NCBI RefSeq assembly: GCF_000020985.1
Contig: NC_011296.1
Location: forward strand, 1,416,001-1,480,000
DNA from: Thermodesulfovibrio yellowstonii DSM 11347
GTDB lineage: Bacteria > Nitrospirota > Thermodesulfovibrionia > Thermodesulfovibrionales > Thermodesulfovibrionaceae
Reading direction: 5' to 3'
DNA: 64,000 bases
In this document: piece by piece, positions 52,987 to 63,076 of the stretch
How positions within the stretch are numbered: the stretch's first letter is position 1
Layout: each line of letters begins with the position of its first letter
The notes under the pieces: model-generated
The model's input: only the letters and a program-made list of their open reading frames with translations
Databases searched by the model: none
Told to the model about the DNA's origin: nothing
Program-made: the position numbers and the translations under genes

Positions 52987-54227
52987 GGTTTGTAATATTT
53001 TTTCTTTTCAGGAAGATAATTCTGTTCTACATATCCTCCATAATCATGTGGATATTTATAACCTTTCCCATGACCGAGCTTTTTAGCTCCTGGGTAATGA
53101 GCATCCTTAAGATGTTCTGGAACAGCAAATGTCCGTTCTTTTTCTACATCCTTTAGAGCTTCTTCAATTGCTCTGTAACAGGCATTGCTTTTAGGTGCTA
53201 AAGCAACATAAATTGCTGCATGAGAGAGAATTATTTTTGCCTCTGGCATTCCAACAATTTCAACAGCTCTTGCAGCAGAGGTTGCCAAAATCAAAGCCAT
53301 AGGGTCAGCATTTCCAACATCTTCACTTGCTGCAATTATTATTCTCCTTGCAATAAAACGGGGGTCTTCTCCAGCATATATCATCTTTGCAAGCCAGTAG
53401 ACTGTTGCATCAGGATCACTGCCTCTCATACTCTTGATGAATGCTGAAGCAGTATCATAATGTTCATCTCCTGCTCTATCATAAACAATATGTTTTTTCT
53501 GAATGCTTTCTTCAGCAACCTTAATATCAATTCTGATAACACCCTCTTTATCAGGCTCAGTAGTCAATACAGCAATCTCAAGAGCTGAAAGAGCTTTTCT
53601 TGCATCACCATCTGAAGATTTTGCAAGATGTGATAGAGCTTCAGATGTAATTTCAACTTTTAAGCTTCCAAATCCACGCTCTGTATCAACTATAGCTCTT
53701 TTGAGAATCGTAATAATTTCTTGCTCAGTCAAAGGTTTAAGCTCAAATACGTGGCTACGTGATAGCAAAGCTGAATTAAGATAGAAAAAAGGATTTTCAA
53801 TTGTTGCTCCAATAAGTATAATAGTGCCCTCTTCAATATCTGGAAGTAAAGCATCCTGAGAAATCCTGTTAAGCCTATGAATCTCATCAATAAAAAGAAT
53901 TGTTTTTTCACCTCTACTAAGTCTCTGTTTTGCCAGTGAAACTTGCTTTCTTATTTCCTCAATATTCAGTGTTGTTGCATTTAGCCATTGAAAATATGCT
54001 TTTGTTTTATTAGCGATTATTCTTGCAAGTGCTGTTTTTCCAGTTCCTGGAGGTCCGTATAGAATAAGCGATGTTATTTTATCCGAATCAATTGCTCTAC
54101 GAAGAAGCTTTCCTTCTGAAATAATATGAGACTGCCCAACATACTCGTCAAGATTTCTTGGTGCCATTCTATAAGCAAGAGGCTCTGTTTTGTAAGTCTC
54201 TGAAGGACTATCAAATAAATCACTCAT
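52983..54227 (-). CDS. rarA: Replication-associated recombination protein A (MgsA/RarA AAA+ ATPase)
   Basis: 414 residues. Clamp-loader-like AAA+: APRNLDEYVGQSHIISEGKLLRRAI at the N-terminus, Walker A YGPPGTGKTALARI, Walker B ILFIDEIHRLNRISQDALLP, and the C-terminal RarA tetramerisation region with SMRGSDPDATVYWLAKMIYAGEDPRFIARRI and PHDYGGYVEQNYLP. It acts at stalled replication forks. It overlaps the HD-GYP gene by four bases upstream. Confidence 0.95.
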   Translation of the reverse strand: MSDLFDSPSETYKTEPLAYRMAPRNLDEYVGQSHIISEGKLLRRAIDSDKITSLILYGPPGTGKTALARIIANKTKAYFQWLNATTLNIEEIRKQVSLAKQRLSRGEKTILFIDEIHRLNRISQDALLPDIEEGTIILIGATIENPFFYLNSALLSRSHVFELKPLTEQEIITILKRAIVDTERGFGSLKVEITSEALSHLAKSSDGDARKALSALEIAVLTTEPDKEGVIRIDIKVAEESIQKKHIVYDRAGDEHYDTASAFIKSMRGSDPDATVYWLAKMIYAGEDPRFIARRIIIAASEDVGNADPMALILATSAARAVEIVGMPEAKIILSHAAIYVALAPKSNACYRAIEEALKDVEKERTFAVPEHLKDAHYPGAKKLGHGKGYKYPHDYGGYVEQNYLPEKKKYYKP

Positions 54228-55468
54228 TTTATTTTACCAAGCATTTTTATAAAAGTTTTTAAAAGTTCAGGGTCATGGTCTCCTTTTTCTCTGACAACTA
54301 TAGAGAGTGCAAAATAGGGAGTTAATGCAGGTTTATATGGTCTCTTGGTTGTTAAAGCATCATAACAGTCTGCGATTGCTGTAATCCTTCCCAAAAGCTT
54401 TATCTCTTCTGCCTTCAACCCAAAAGGATATCCTCTACCTGAAAGCTTTTCATGATGTTGAAGCACTGCTGGCAATGATTCTGTAGGAAATTCTTTTTGT
54501 TTCTCAAGAAGTTCATGACCTAATACAACATGCTGTTTTATAATGTTGTATTCTGTATCGGTCAATTTACCCTGTTTATTGAGTATTTCATGAGGAATCT
54601 GGGATTTTCCTATATCATGCAACATCGCACCAATTCCCAATTTATATAAATTATCTCTGTCCATGCCTATCTGTATTCCAAGTCCTATTGATAAAACTCC
54701 CACATTAACAGAGTGAATATAGGTATAATAATCATAGTTTTTCAAATTTAAAAGATTATAAATTGAATCAGGCTTATTAAGCATAATTTCTATAACACTA
54801 TTTACAACTTCACCTACTTTTTTTATATTTTCTCCGCTTCTTGGCTCATTTAAAACTTCGGTCATCAAAATTTTTGCAGATTCTCTTATTACTACGTGTC
54901 TGATTTCTTCATCATTTTCTTCAGCTATCTTATCAAGCTTTTTACTTAAAAATTCAATGTATTCCTTATATAAAGGCAAGTCCTTTTTTTCAATTAAAAT
55001 ATCGCCTTCTTCAGGAATTGTATCTTCATAAATCATAAACAGTTTTTCTGGTGAAGCATCAACAATCTTGGTAATTTTAAAATTTTTTAATAGGTAAATA
55101 GAAAAATCAACTTCCATCCCTGGTATTAGAAACATTCTCTCTATCTGATATAGATTTTCTTTATAGAAAGAATAATTTTTAAAATCTATAGGTGATTCTA
55201 AGGCTGTTTCAGATAATAATTTTGACGAGTAAGCTTTTAATTGTTTTTTCTCTGACTCATATATATAAACACTGTCTATATTCTTTTCTTTCAGTATCTC
55301 AAGAAAAATATTTGAAAATACAATCCCTTTATTAAAAAATTTTTTATATGTCCCTGATTCCTGGATATAAACATCAAATGGAAGGGGTTTATTTAATTGT
55401 AATCTGTTAACATCAATTTTAAACAACTCTTTTTCAGGAACTTCTATTATTTTTGATTTATATGCCAC
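54224..55468 (-). CDS. HD-GYP domain protein (cyclic di-GMP phosphodiesterase candidate)
   Basis: 414 residues. The N-terminal region (about 1-200) is an unrecognised sensor with no membrane helix. The HD-GYP domain (about 240-400) has all hallmark motifs: HDIGKSQIPHEIL, HHEKLSGRGYP and ITAIADCYDALTTKRPYKP. Such domains hydrolyse c-di-GMP. A GGDEF protein that should make c-di-GMP is encoded 3 kb away. The gene is divergent from pgeF and precedes rarA with an ATGA overlap. Confidence 0.92.
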   Translation of the reverse strand: MAYKSKIIEVPEKELFKIDVNRLQLNKPLPFDVYIQESGTYKKFFNKGIVFSNIFLEILKEKNIDSVYIYESEKKQLKAYSSKLLSETALESPIDFKNYSFYKENLYQIERMFLIPGMEVDFSIYLLKNFKITKIVDASPEKLFMIYEDTIPEEGDILIEKKDLPLYKEYIEFLSKKLDKIAEENDEEIRHVVIRESAKILMTEVLNEPRSGENIKKVGEVVNSVIEIMLNKPDSIYNLLNLKNYDYYTYIHSVNVGVLSIGLGIQIGMDRDNLYKLGIGAMLHDIGKSQIPHEILNKQGKLTDTEYNIIKQHVVLGHELLEKQKEFPTESLPAVLQHHEKLSGRGYPFGLKAEEIKLLGRITAIADCYDALTTKRPYKPALTPYFALSIVVREKGDHDPELLKTFIKMLGKIK

Positions 55469-55523
55469 TATCTAATTATTTCAAAAAATGCCTATAAAAT
55501 GGAATATGTTTTTATTAACTATG

Positions 55524-55529
55524 TATAAT
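55524..55529 (+). promoter_or_regulatory. TATAAT box of a leaderless pgeF mRNA
   Basis: A perfect TATAAT, preceded by TG, ends five bases before the pgeF ATG at 55535. No Shine-Dalgarno sequence is present. Confidence 0.55.
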
Positions 55530-55534
55530 AAGAC

Positions 55535-56194
55535 ATGATAGAACATCCAGAAATATTTAAAGGGCATCAAATAGAGGCTTTCTTCACAAAAAAGATAAAA
55601 GAATTTGAAGATTTTAAAAAGCTCTTATCCTTTAAATTTTATATACCAATTCAAAAACATACTGACAATATACAAATCCTTAATAATTATACCGAGCCCG
55701 TTATAGCAGATGCTGTAATTACAGATAAAAGAAATTTATTTATAGCTATAAAAACCGCAGATTGTTTACCTGTATTGATTTTTGATCCTATAAATAAAGT
55801 GATTGGAGCAGTTCATGCTGGCTGGAGAGGAACAGCCAGAGGAATTTTAAAAAAAACAATTAACAAGATGAAGGAAATTTACAGATGTGATTCTAAAAAT
55901 CTATTAATTGCTTTTGGACCTCACATTAAAGGATGCTGTTATGAAGTTGGTGATGAAGTAATTGAAGAAATAAAAAAAGAAACCCCTGAGGAAGAATATA
56001 TTTTTAGAATAAATGGTAAAAAACATATTGATATTGGTATAGCAAATTTTATTCAGGCTCTATCAGCAGGAGTAAAAAAAGAAAATATATGGATTTCAAA
56101 AGACTGCACTTACTGCAAACATGATGAATATGCCTCTTACAGATTTCATGGTAAAAAAGCAGGAAGACAATACGGAATAATAGGAATGTTATAA
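55535..56194 (+). CDS. pgeF: Peptidoglycan editing factor PgeF (multicopper polyphenol oxidase/laccase-domain family)
   Basis: 219 residues. YfiH/PgeF motifs: IKTADCLPVLIFDP, VIGAVHAGWRGTARGIL with the metal-site His and Cys, and SKDCTYCKHDEYASYRFHGK near the end. The family cleans mis-incorporated residues from peptidoglycan precursors, and a purine nucleosidase/laccase-like activity has also been described. It is followed by the tRNA-Pro gene on the same strand. Confidence 0.92.
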   Translation: MIEHPEIFKGHQIEAFFTKKIKEFEDFKKLLSFKFYIPIQKHTDNIQILNNYTEPVIADAVITDKRNLFIAIKTADCLPVLIFDPINKVIGAVHAGWRGTARGILKKTINKMKEIYRCDSKNLLIAFGPHIKGCCYEVGDEVIEEIKKETPEEEYIFRINGKKHIDIGIANFIQALSAGVKKENIWISKDCTYCKHDEYASYRFHGKKAGRQYGIIGML

Positions 56195-56203
56195 TAAAAA
56201 AAA

Positions 56204-56277
56204 CGGGGTGTAGCGCAGTTTGGTAGCGCGCACGGTTCGGGACCGTGGTGTCGGAGGTTCAAATCCTCTCACCCCGA
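56204..56277 (+). tRNA. tRNA-Pro (anticodon CGG)
   Basis: A 74-base cloverleaf. The acceptor stem CGGGGTG pairs with CACCCCG. The D arm is GCGC/GCGC. The anticodon stem CACGG/CCGTG encloses the loop TTCGGGA, giving CGG for codon CCG. The T arm is GGAGG-TTCAAAT-CCTCT with one G-U pair. The discriminator is A, and CCA is not encoded. It begins ten bases after the pgeF stop. Confidence 0.97.
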
Positions 56278-56300
56278 TAGGAATCAAAAAGGGAGATTGA

Positions 56301-56348
56301 ATGCCACACAAAAATTATTATTTCTGTTTTAGCTTTTACTTTAACTAA
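56301..56348 (+). CDS. Phe/Tyr-rich leader peptide of the DAHP synthase attenuator
   Basis: A 15-residue peptide, MPHKNYYFCFSFYFN, followed by TAA. Eight of the last eleven residues are Tyr or Phe. GGGAG lies five bases before the ATG. It is followed by overlapping RNA hairpins and a strong terminator before an aromatic-pathway gene, the arrangement of pheA- and trp-type leader peptides. Scarce charged tRNA-Phe or tRNA-Tyr should stall a ribosome here and favour the antiterminator. Confidence 0.85.
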   Translation: MPHKNYYFCFSFYFN

Positions 56349-56349
56349 T

Positions 56350-56393
56350 CTGCCTCTGGCAGTTTAGTCTGGCTTAAATATTTCAAGGCAGAC
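56350..56393 (+). promoter_or_regulatory. Pause hairpin and alternative antiterminator of the attenuator
   Basis: Directly after the leader stop, CTGCC (56350-56354) pairs with GGCAG (56358-56362). GTCTGGCTT (56367-56375) can pair with AAGGCAGAC (56385-56393) with one mismatch. The second pairing consumes the 5' arm of the terminator, so it excludes terminator formation. Confidence 0.65.
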
Positions 56394-56438
56394 AACACAG
56401 GGGCGGATTTAGCCTCTGTATTGTCTGCCTTTTTATTT
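56385..56438 (+). terminator. Regulated intrinsic terminator before DAHP synthase
   Basis: AAGGCAGACAA (56385-56395) pairs perfectly with TTGTCTGCCTT (56421-56431). Inside it, ACAGGGGC pairs with GCCTCTGT with one G-U. The combined stem has about 19 pairs and is followed by TTTTATTT. It lies upstream of the coding start at 56475, so readthrough is required for aroF expression. Confidence 0.88.
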
Positions 56439-56474
56439 GAAACCATTGATAATAAAAAAACTGGAGGTTTTAAG

Positions 56475-57488
56475 ATGGTAATTGTAATGAAACCAGAAGC
56501 AACAGCAGAGCAGCTTCAAGAAGTAATATCCAAAATTGAGGAACTTGGGTATAAACCCCATGTAATCTATGGCACTACAAGAAGTGTAATTGGAGCTGTA
56601 GGCGATGAAAGAGGCAAGTTTGTTCTTCAAAGCCTTGAAGTTATGGACGGAGTTGAATCTGTTATCCCCATATTAAAGCCGTACAAATTAGCCTCAAAGG
56701 AAGTAAAAAAGGAAAAAAGTATTATCAAAGTTGGAAATGTATCAATAGGCGGAAAAGAACTTATTATAATTGCCGGTCCATGTGCTATTGAAAATGAAGA
56801 ACAGATTATTAATACTGCAAAAGCTGTAAAATCAATGGGTGCACATATTTTAAGAGGTGGTGCATACAAACCAAGAACCTCTCCCTATACCTTCCAGGGA
56901 CTTGGAGAAGAAGGGCTAAAACTTCTTAAAAAAGCAGGAGAGATAGCTAATATGCCTGTGGTGACAGAAGTCGTAAACCCTGAACATGTTGATCTTGTTT
57001 GTGAATATGTTGATATTCTTCAGATAGGAACACGTAATTCTCAAAATTTTGAGCTTCTAAAAAGAGTTGGACAGACGGATAAACCTGTTATTTTAAAAAG
57101 AGGAATGTCAATGACTATTAAAGAATGGCTTATGAGTGCTGAATATATCCTAAGCGAAGGCAATAGAAATGTTATTTTGTGCGAAAGAGGAATCAGAACT
57201 TTTGAGACTGCAACAAGAAATACTCTTGATTTATCAGCAATTGCTGTACTTAAAGAAGAAACACATCTTCCTGTAATTGTTGATCCATCTCATGCAACAG
57301 GTTTTGCAAAATATGTTCCTTGTATGGCTTATGCTGCGGTTGCTGCTGGAACAGATGGATTAATGATTGAGGTTCATCCACAACCTGAGAAAGCTTTTTC
57401 AGATGGTCCACAATCTTTGAATTTTAACTCTTTCGGTAAAATGGTTGAAAAGTTAAGGCAGTTTGCCTCAATAGCAGAAAAGATTTAG
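56475..57488 (+). CDS. aroF: 3-deoxy-7-phosphoheptulonate (DAHP) synthase, type I-beta with N-terminal regulatory domain
   Basis: 337 residues from ATG 56475, chosen for GGAGG eight bases upstream and the typical opening MVIVMKPEATAEQLQEVISKIEELG; the frame opens earlier inside the terminator. Residues 1-70 form the ferredoxin-like/ACT-like domain that binds Tyr or Phe in Thermotoga-type enzymes. The barrel has IIAGPCAIENEEQI, GGAYKPRTSPYTFQGLG and VDPSHATGFAKYV. It catalyses the first shikimate-pathway step from PEP and erythrose-4-phosphate. The leader attenuator adds transcriptional control to probable enzyme feedback. Its stop overlaps the convergent SemiSWEET stop. Confidence 0.95.
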   Translation: MVIVMKPEATAEQLQEVISKIEELGYKPHVIYGTTRSVIGAVGDERGKFVLQSLEVMDGVESVIPILKPYKLASKEVKKEKSIIKVGNVSIGGKELIIIAGPCAIENEEQIINTAKAVKSMGAHILRGGAYKPRTSPYTFQGLGEEGLKLLKKAGEIANMPVVTEVVNPEHVDLVCEYVDILQIGTRNSQNFELLKRVGQTDKPVILKRGMSMTIKEWLMSAEYILSEGNRNVILCERGIRTFETATRNTLDLSAIAVLKEETHLPVIVDPSHATGFAKYVPCMAYAAVAAGTDGLMIEVHPQPEKAFSDGPQSLNFNSFGKMVEKLRQFASIAEKI

Positions 57489-57751
57489 CCATAACGGATT
57501 TTCATAAAAATAATTAAAAAAATTAAAATTAAAGAAATTAGGTTTGCTAAAATTACGGGAATCTCTTTAATCAAAACTCCGTAGAAAAACCAAAGTGTTA
57601 TTCCTATTGCCATAAAAATAAACATTGCAAGAGAAACATCTCTGGCAGATTTTGTTTTATAAATTTTTAATGCCTGCGGAATAAGAGCAGAAGTTGTAAT
57701 AGCTCCTGCTATGATTCCAATTAAATTATTTAAATCTATTGAAAACTCCAT
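57485..57751 (-). CDS. SemiSWEET-family sugar transporter (PQ-loop)
   Basis: 88 residues with three membrane helices (about 8-28, 41-61, 64-84). The PQ-loop motif is ALIPQALKIYKTKSARDVSLAMF. SemiSWEETs work as dimers to pass small sugars across the inner membrane; the substrate is unknown. It is convergent with DAHP synthase and divergent from the HDOD gene. Confidence 0.88.
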   Translation of the reverse strand: MEFSIDLNNLIGIIAGAITTSALIPQALKIYKTKSARDVSLAMFIFMAIGITLWFFYGVLIKEIPVILANLISLILIFLIIFMKIRYG

Positions 57752-57797
57752 AGTTTATATTGTATTATTTAGAATAATTTTAAAGCAAGAAATAACA

Positions 57798-58640
57798 ATG
57801 AATTCATCAACTCATGACATAAGAATTGATATTCAAAAACTCAAAAAACTTCCAACGCTTTCTTATACTGCTGAAAAAATAATTAATCTCACTTCAAAAG
57901 AACTTACACATCTTGACGAGCTTGTAAATATTATTGAAAAAGACCCACCAATCATGTCAAAAGTTTTAGGAGTTGCCAATATAGTTTATCTTGGGCTATA
58001 TAAACCTATTACAACTGTTAAAGATGCGCTGTTAAAAATAGGGTTCAAAACTTTAAAAAATATTGCTTTAAGTGTGTCAATATTTAGCCTCTTTAAATCA
58101 TCTGAAGAAAAAGAAAAAAGTTACATGAACCTTTTTAAACACTCTATTGCTACAGGAACAATATCTCAGATTATTTCGGAAAAATTTTTGAAAGAACCTT
58201 CAGATGAAAATTTTACAACTGGAGTTCTTCATGATATAGGTCTTTTTGCCCTTCATTATGCTTTCTACGACCAATTTAAAAAAATTGAAGAAACTCTTAC
58301 AGAAGAACATTCTTTAAAAAAAGCAGAAGAGAAAATTTTGGGAACAACTCATTCAGAAATAGGAAAATGGCTTGCTGAGATATGGGGGTTACCTGAGATA
58401 GTATGTGATGTTATTTTTTACCATAATGATTTCCCTCAGAAATCTATAAAATATTCAAAAACTGTTGCATTGGTTCATCTTTCAAATTTTATTGCTAACC
58501 AACTTGATTATTATCCTTTGGAGGTTAAGATTGAGTGTCCATTCTATAAAGAAAGAGTTTACAAAATTTTAAATCTGCCAGATGTGGATGAGCTCATTTT
58601 AGAATTTAAAGAAATTATCAAAGAAGTAGACAAGCTATGA
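57798..58640 (+). CDS. HDOD domain protein
   Basis: 280 residues from ATG 57798; the frame is open further upstream, but those codons overlap the divergent SemiSWEET gene. The HDOD fold opens with LKKLPTLSYTAEKIINLTSKE and continues through VLHDIGLFALHYAF and TTHSEIGKWLAEIWGLPEIVCDVIFYHND. HDOD proteins are catalytically silent HD relatives in signalling and motility control. It overlaps the following GGDEF gene by four bases and probably partners it. Confidence 0.88.
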   Translation: MNSSTHDIRIDIQKLKKLPTLSYTAEKIINLTSKELTHLDELVNIIEKDPPIMSKVLGVANIVYLGLYKPITTVKDALLKIGFKTLKNIALSVSIFSLFKSSEEKEKSYMNLFKHSIATGTISQIISEKFLKEPSDENFTTGVLHDIGLFALHYAFYDQFKKIEETLTEEHSLKKAEEKILGTTHSEIGKWLAEIWGLPEIVCDVIFYHNDFPQKSIKYSKTVALVHLSNFIANQLDYYPLEVKIECPFYKERVYKILNLPDVDELILEFKEIIKEVDKL

Positions 58641-59881
58641 GAGATTTACTATTAAAAATTGGTAATGTTTTAGAACTTAAAAATCTTGAAAAATTTGATG
58701 ATGAGCAATTGAGCAATTTAATATTACAACATATTACAAAAAGACTTATTCTTGAAAAATCTCTTTTTCAATTAAGTGAAGATTTTTCTTGCGGTGCTGA
58801 ACTCTCAATAAGAATTATGTCTTCTATTAATCGCATTATTGACAGAATTTATACTGAGAAAGATATCTATAGTTTTATCTCATACTGTTTTGATGAGTTT
58901 ATAAAACTTCTTCCAGCTGAAAATATATCATTCATGGAAAAACATCCTGAATGGAACTGGCTTATTTTAAAGGTTGCTTCAGGTAAAATTAAACTAAAAG
59001 ATTTTAAAAGTAAATTATTTAATATTAACAACACACTTGCAGGAGAGGTTTTTAAAGAAGGAAATTTTATTTATATCCCTGATATAACAAAAGATAAAAA
59101 ATATAATTCAAAGCTATCTACATTAGTTTCAATAAGGTCAGTTCTTGCAGTTCCTGTAAAAATACAAAATAAAATCATTGGAGTAATAAACTTTTCCCAT
59201 CCAGAAGTTAATGCCTTTGATGAATTTTGTATTTTCTTTTTTGTTTCAATGGTTCAATTATTCTCTGCCATAATAACGCTTTTTAAGCTTTATCATGAAA
59301 ACTCAACATTTAATGAACAACTACAAAAAGAAGTGAACAGAAAGACATTGGAGTTGCAAAAAATAAACAAAAAACTTTATAAAGCCTCTATAACAGATTC
59401 TCTTACAGGAATATACAACAGAAGATTCTTTTTCCAACGGCTTGAGGAAGAATATGCAAGGACTTTAAGATATGGAAACAGTTTCTGCCTTATTCTCTTT
59501 GATCTTGATAATCTCAAAAAAATCAATGATACATTCGGACATCCTGAAGGAGATAGACTTATCAAGCTTTTTGCTAAGATTTTAAAGACCAATAAAAGAA
59601 AAGAGGATATTGCTGCAAGAATCGGTGGAGATGAATTTGGATGCATCTTTATTGGAGCTTCTCTGGAAGGAGCAAAAAAAACTGCGGAAAGAATAAAAGA
59701 AGAACTTAAAAAAAGATATAAAAAAGCTCCTGTTAGTGTTAGCGGTGCTTTATGCTGTATTGGTAAGGGCGAGCTTTTCAAGTTCTATAAAAACTATAAA
59801 GACTTCTTTAAAGAATTAGATAAAGGGCTCTTTAAAGCAAAAAAAATCAGAGACACAATAGAAATAATTGAAACAAAATAA
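58637..59881 (+). CDS. GAF-GGDEF diguanylate cyclase
   Basis: 414 residues. A helical N-terminus leads to a GAF domain (about 75-215, with GEVFKEGNFIYIPDITKDKKYN), a coiled linker, then a GGDEF domain (about 245-410): DSLTGIYNRRFFFQRLEEE, LILFDLDNLKKINDTFGHPEGD and an intact ARIGGDEFGCIF. An RxxD inhibitory site (RKED) lies five residues before GGDEF. It should synthesise c-di-GMP in response to a small ligand and be product-inhibited. Confidence 0.93.
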   Translation: MRDLLLKIGNVLELKNLEKFDDEQLSNLILQHITKRLILEKSLFQLSEDFSCGAELSIRIMSSINRIIDRIYTEKDIYSFISYCFDEFIKLLPAENISFMEKHPEWNWLILKVASGKIKLKDFKSKLFNINNTLAGEVFKEGNFIYIPDITKDKKYNSKLSTLVSIRSVLAVPVKIQNKIIGVINFSHPEVNAFDEFCIFFFVSMVQLFSAIITLFKLYHENSTFNEQLQKEVNRKTLELQKINKKLYKASITDSLTGIYNRRFFFQRLEEEYARTLRYGNSFCLILFDLDNLKKINDTFGHPEGDRLIKLFAKILKTNKRKEDIAARIGGDEFGCIFIGASLEGAKKTAERIKEELKKRYKKAPVSVSGALCCIGKGELFKFYKNYKDFFKELDKGLFKAKKIRDTIEIIETK

Positions 59882-59911
59882 AAAAATATGATAAATTTTA
59901 AACTTAATGTA

Positions 59912-59928
59912 AAGAGTCTTTGACTCTT
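59912..59928 (+). terminator. Short hairpin after the GGDEF gene (weak terminator)
   Basis: AAGAGTC and GACTCTT form a seven-base-pair stem with a three-base loop about 30 bases after the GGDEF stop. No T-run follows, so termination would be weak or factor-dependent. Confidence 0.35.
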
Positions 59929-59938
59929 ATAAAACACA

Positions 59939-59987
59939 CGCCTTAAAAATTCTCCGATGGTCCTTTTAGGGTTAAGGAGAAAAGGCG
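59939..59987 (+). promoter_or_regulatory. Structured rpsB leader
   Basis: CGCCTT (59939-59944) pairs with AAGGCG (59982-59987), and TTCTCC (59950-59955) pairs with GGAGAA (59976-59981), separated by an AAAAA bulge and closing a 20-base loop. The structure ends 27 bases before the rpsB ATG, and GGAGG sites follow at 59988 and 60005. S2 autoregulatory leaders exist in other bacteria; identity with a known class is not established. Confidence 0.5.
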
Positions 59988-60014
59988 GAGGAAAAACCAT
60001 TTTGGGAGGTTTTT

Positions 60015-60800
60015 ATGTCAGTAGTCACAATGAAAGAGCTTCTTGAAGCAGGTGCTCATTTCGGACATCAGGTCAAACGATGGAATCCGAAAATGAAAAA
60101 GTATATTTTTGCAGAGAGAAATGGTATTCACATTATTGACCTTCAAAAAACTGTTAAAGGCATTGAGGAGGCTTATGAATTTTTAAAAACTGTTTCAGCA
60201 GAAGGAGGAAGCATTCTTTTTGTTGGCACAAAAAAACAGGCTCAAGACGCAATTCAGGAGGAAGCTAAAAGAGCTGGAGTTTTTTATGTAAATCATCGCT
60301 GGCTTGGAGGAATGCTTACTAATTTTGCCACAGTAAGAAAAAGTGTTGAAAAATGGCAAAGAATTGAACAGATGAAAGAAGACGGGACATTATATTTACA
60401 CACTAAAAAAGAGATTGCAAAATATGAGAAAGAAAGACAGAAACTTGAATTAAACCTGATCGGAATTAAAGACATGATGGAGATTCCAAAGGCAATCTTT
60501 ATTGTAGACATAAAAAAAGAAAAAATAGCTGTTGAAGAAGCAATAAAACTTGGAATTCCCATAGCTGCAATAGTTGATACAAACTGTGACCCTGATCTTG
60601 TTGATTATGTAATACCTGGCAATGATGATGCGATCAGAGCAATAAAGCTCATTACATCAAAGATGGCTGATGCTATATTGGAGGGCAAAGAAATTTTTAT
60701 GAAGAAACTTGAAGAAGAAGCTGAAAAAGCAGCAATAAAAGAAAAGATACTTCAGGAAGAGGAGTATCAAAAATCAATGGATGAATACATTGAAGAATAA
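60015..60800 (+). CDS. rpsB: 30S ribosomal protein S2
   Basis: 261 residues. S2 signatures are [50 protein letters not shown] and [31 protein letters not shown] lies six bases before the ATG. It heads the conserved rpsB-tsf-pyrH-frr run, with a structured leader in front. Confidence 0.98.
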   Translation: MSVVTMKELLEAGAHFGHQVKRWNPKMKKYIFAERNGIHIIDLQKTVKGIEEAYEFLKTVSAEGGSILFVGTKKQAQDAIQEEAKRAGVFYVNHRWLGGMLTNFATVRKSVEKWQRIEQMKEDGTLYLHTKKEIAKYEKERQKLELNLIGIKDMMEIPKAIFIVDIKKEKIAVEEAIKLGIPIAAIVDTNCDPDLVDYVIPGNDDAIRAIKLITSKMADAILEGKEIFMKKLEEEAEKAAIKEKILQEEEYQKSMDEYIEE

Positions 60801-60812
60801 AGGAGGAATTAT

Positions 60813-62686
<1,874 letters not shown>

Positions 62687-63076
62687 ATGAATATAGAACA
62701 GGAAAGAAAAAATAGACTTAAAAAGATGCTCAATCAAATGAAAGAACAGATTCTGAAAGAAGCCCGTGAAGAGATAAAAAAATTTCAGACAGGAGAAAAA
62801 AGACAAATTGTGGAAGCTGTGATGGATGATGCTGATTTAAGCGTAATTGATCTTTCAGAAGATATAAGTTTAAAACAACTAAGTACGCACAGAGATATTC
62901 TTAAAAAAATTGAAGAAGCTTTAAGAAAGCTTGAGGAAGGCACATATGGAATATGCGAGATGTGCGGAGATGAGATTCCCGAAGAAAGGCTGAAAATTCT
63001 TCCCTTTGCAATATATTGTAGGGATTGTCAGGAAAAGATAGAGATGATAGAAAAATTTGAAAGTGAAGAAGGTTAA
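62687..63076 (+). CDS. TraR/DksA-family zinc-finger protein
   Basis: 129 residues. A coiled-coil N-terminus is followed by LRKLEEGTYGICEMCGDEIPEERLKILPFAIYCRDCQ, a four-Cys zinc finger (CxxC...CxxC) of the DksA C4 type. The E. coli DksA coiled-coil tip Asp-Asp-Ala has a possible counterpart in MDDADLSVIDL. It may bind the RNA polymerase secondary channel, or be a YteA-like relative. The gene follows frr without a gap. Its stop overlaps the convergent truA stop. Confidence 0.85.
   Translation: MNIEQERKNRLKKMLNQMKEQILKEAREEIKKFQTGEKRQIVEAVMDDADLSVIDLSEDISLKQLSTHRDILKKIEEALRKLEEGTYGICEMCGDEIPEERLKILPFAIYCRDCQEKIEMIEKFESEEG

Noticed and set aside
56421-56474. Earlier start of DAHP synthase at 56421
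   Set aside because: Those codons lie inside the terminator hairpin, and the residues do not match the family; ATG 56475 has a good ribosome site.
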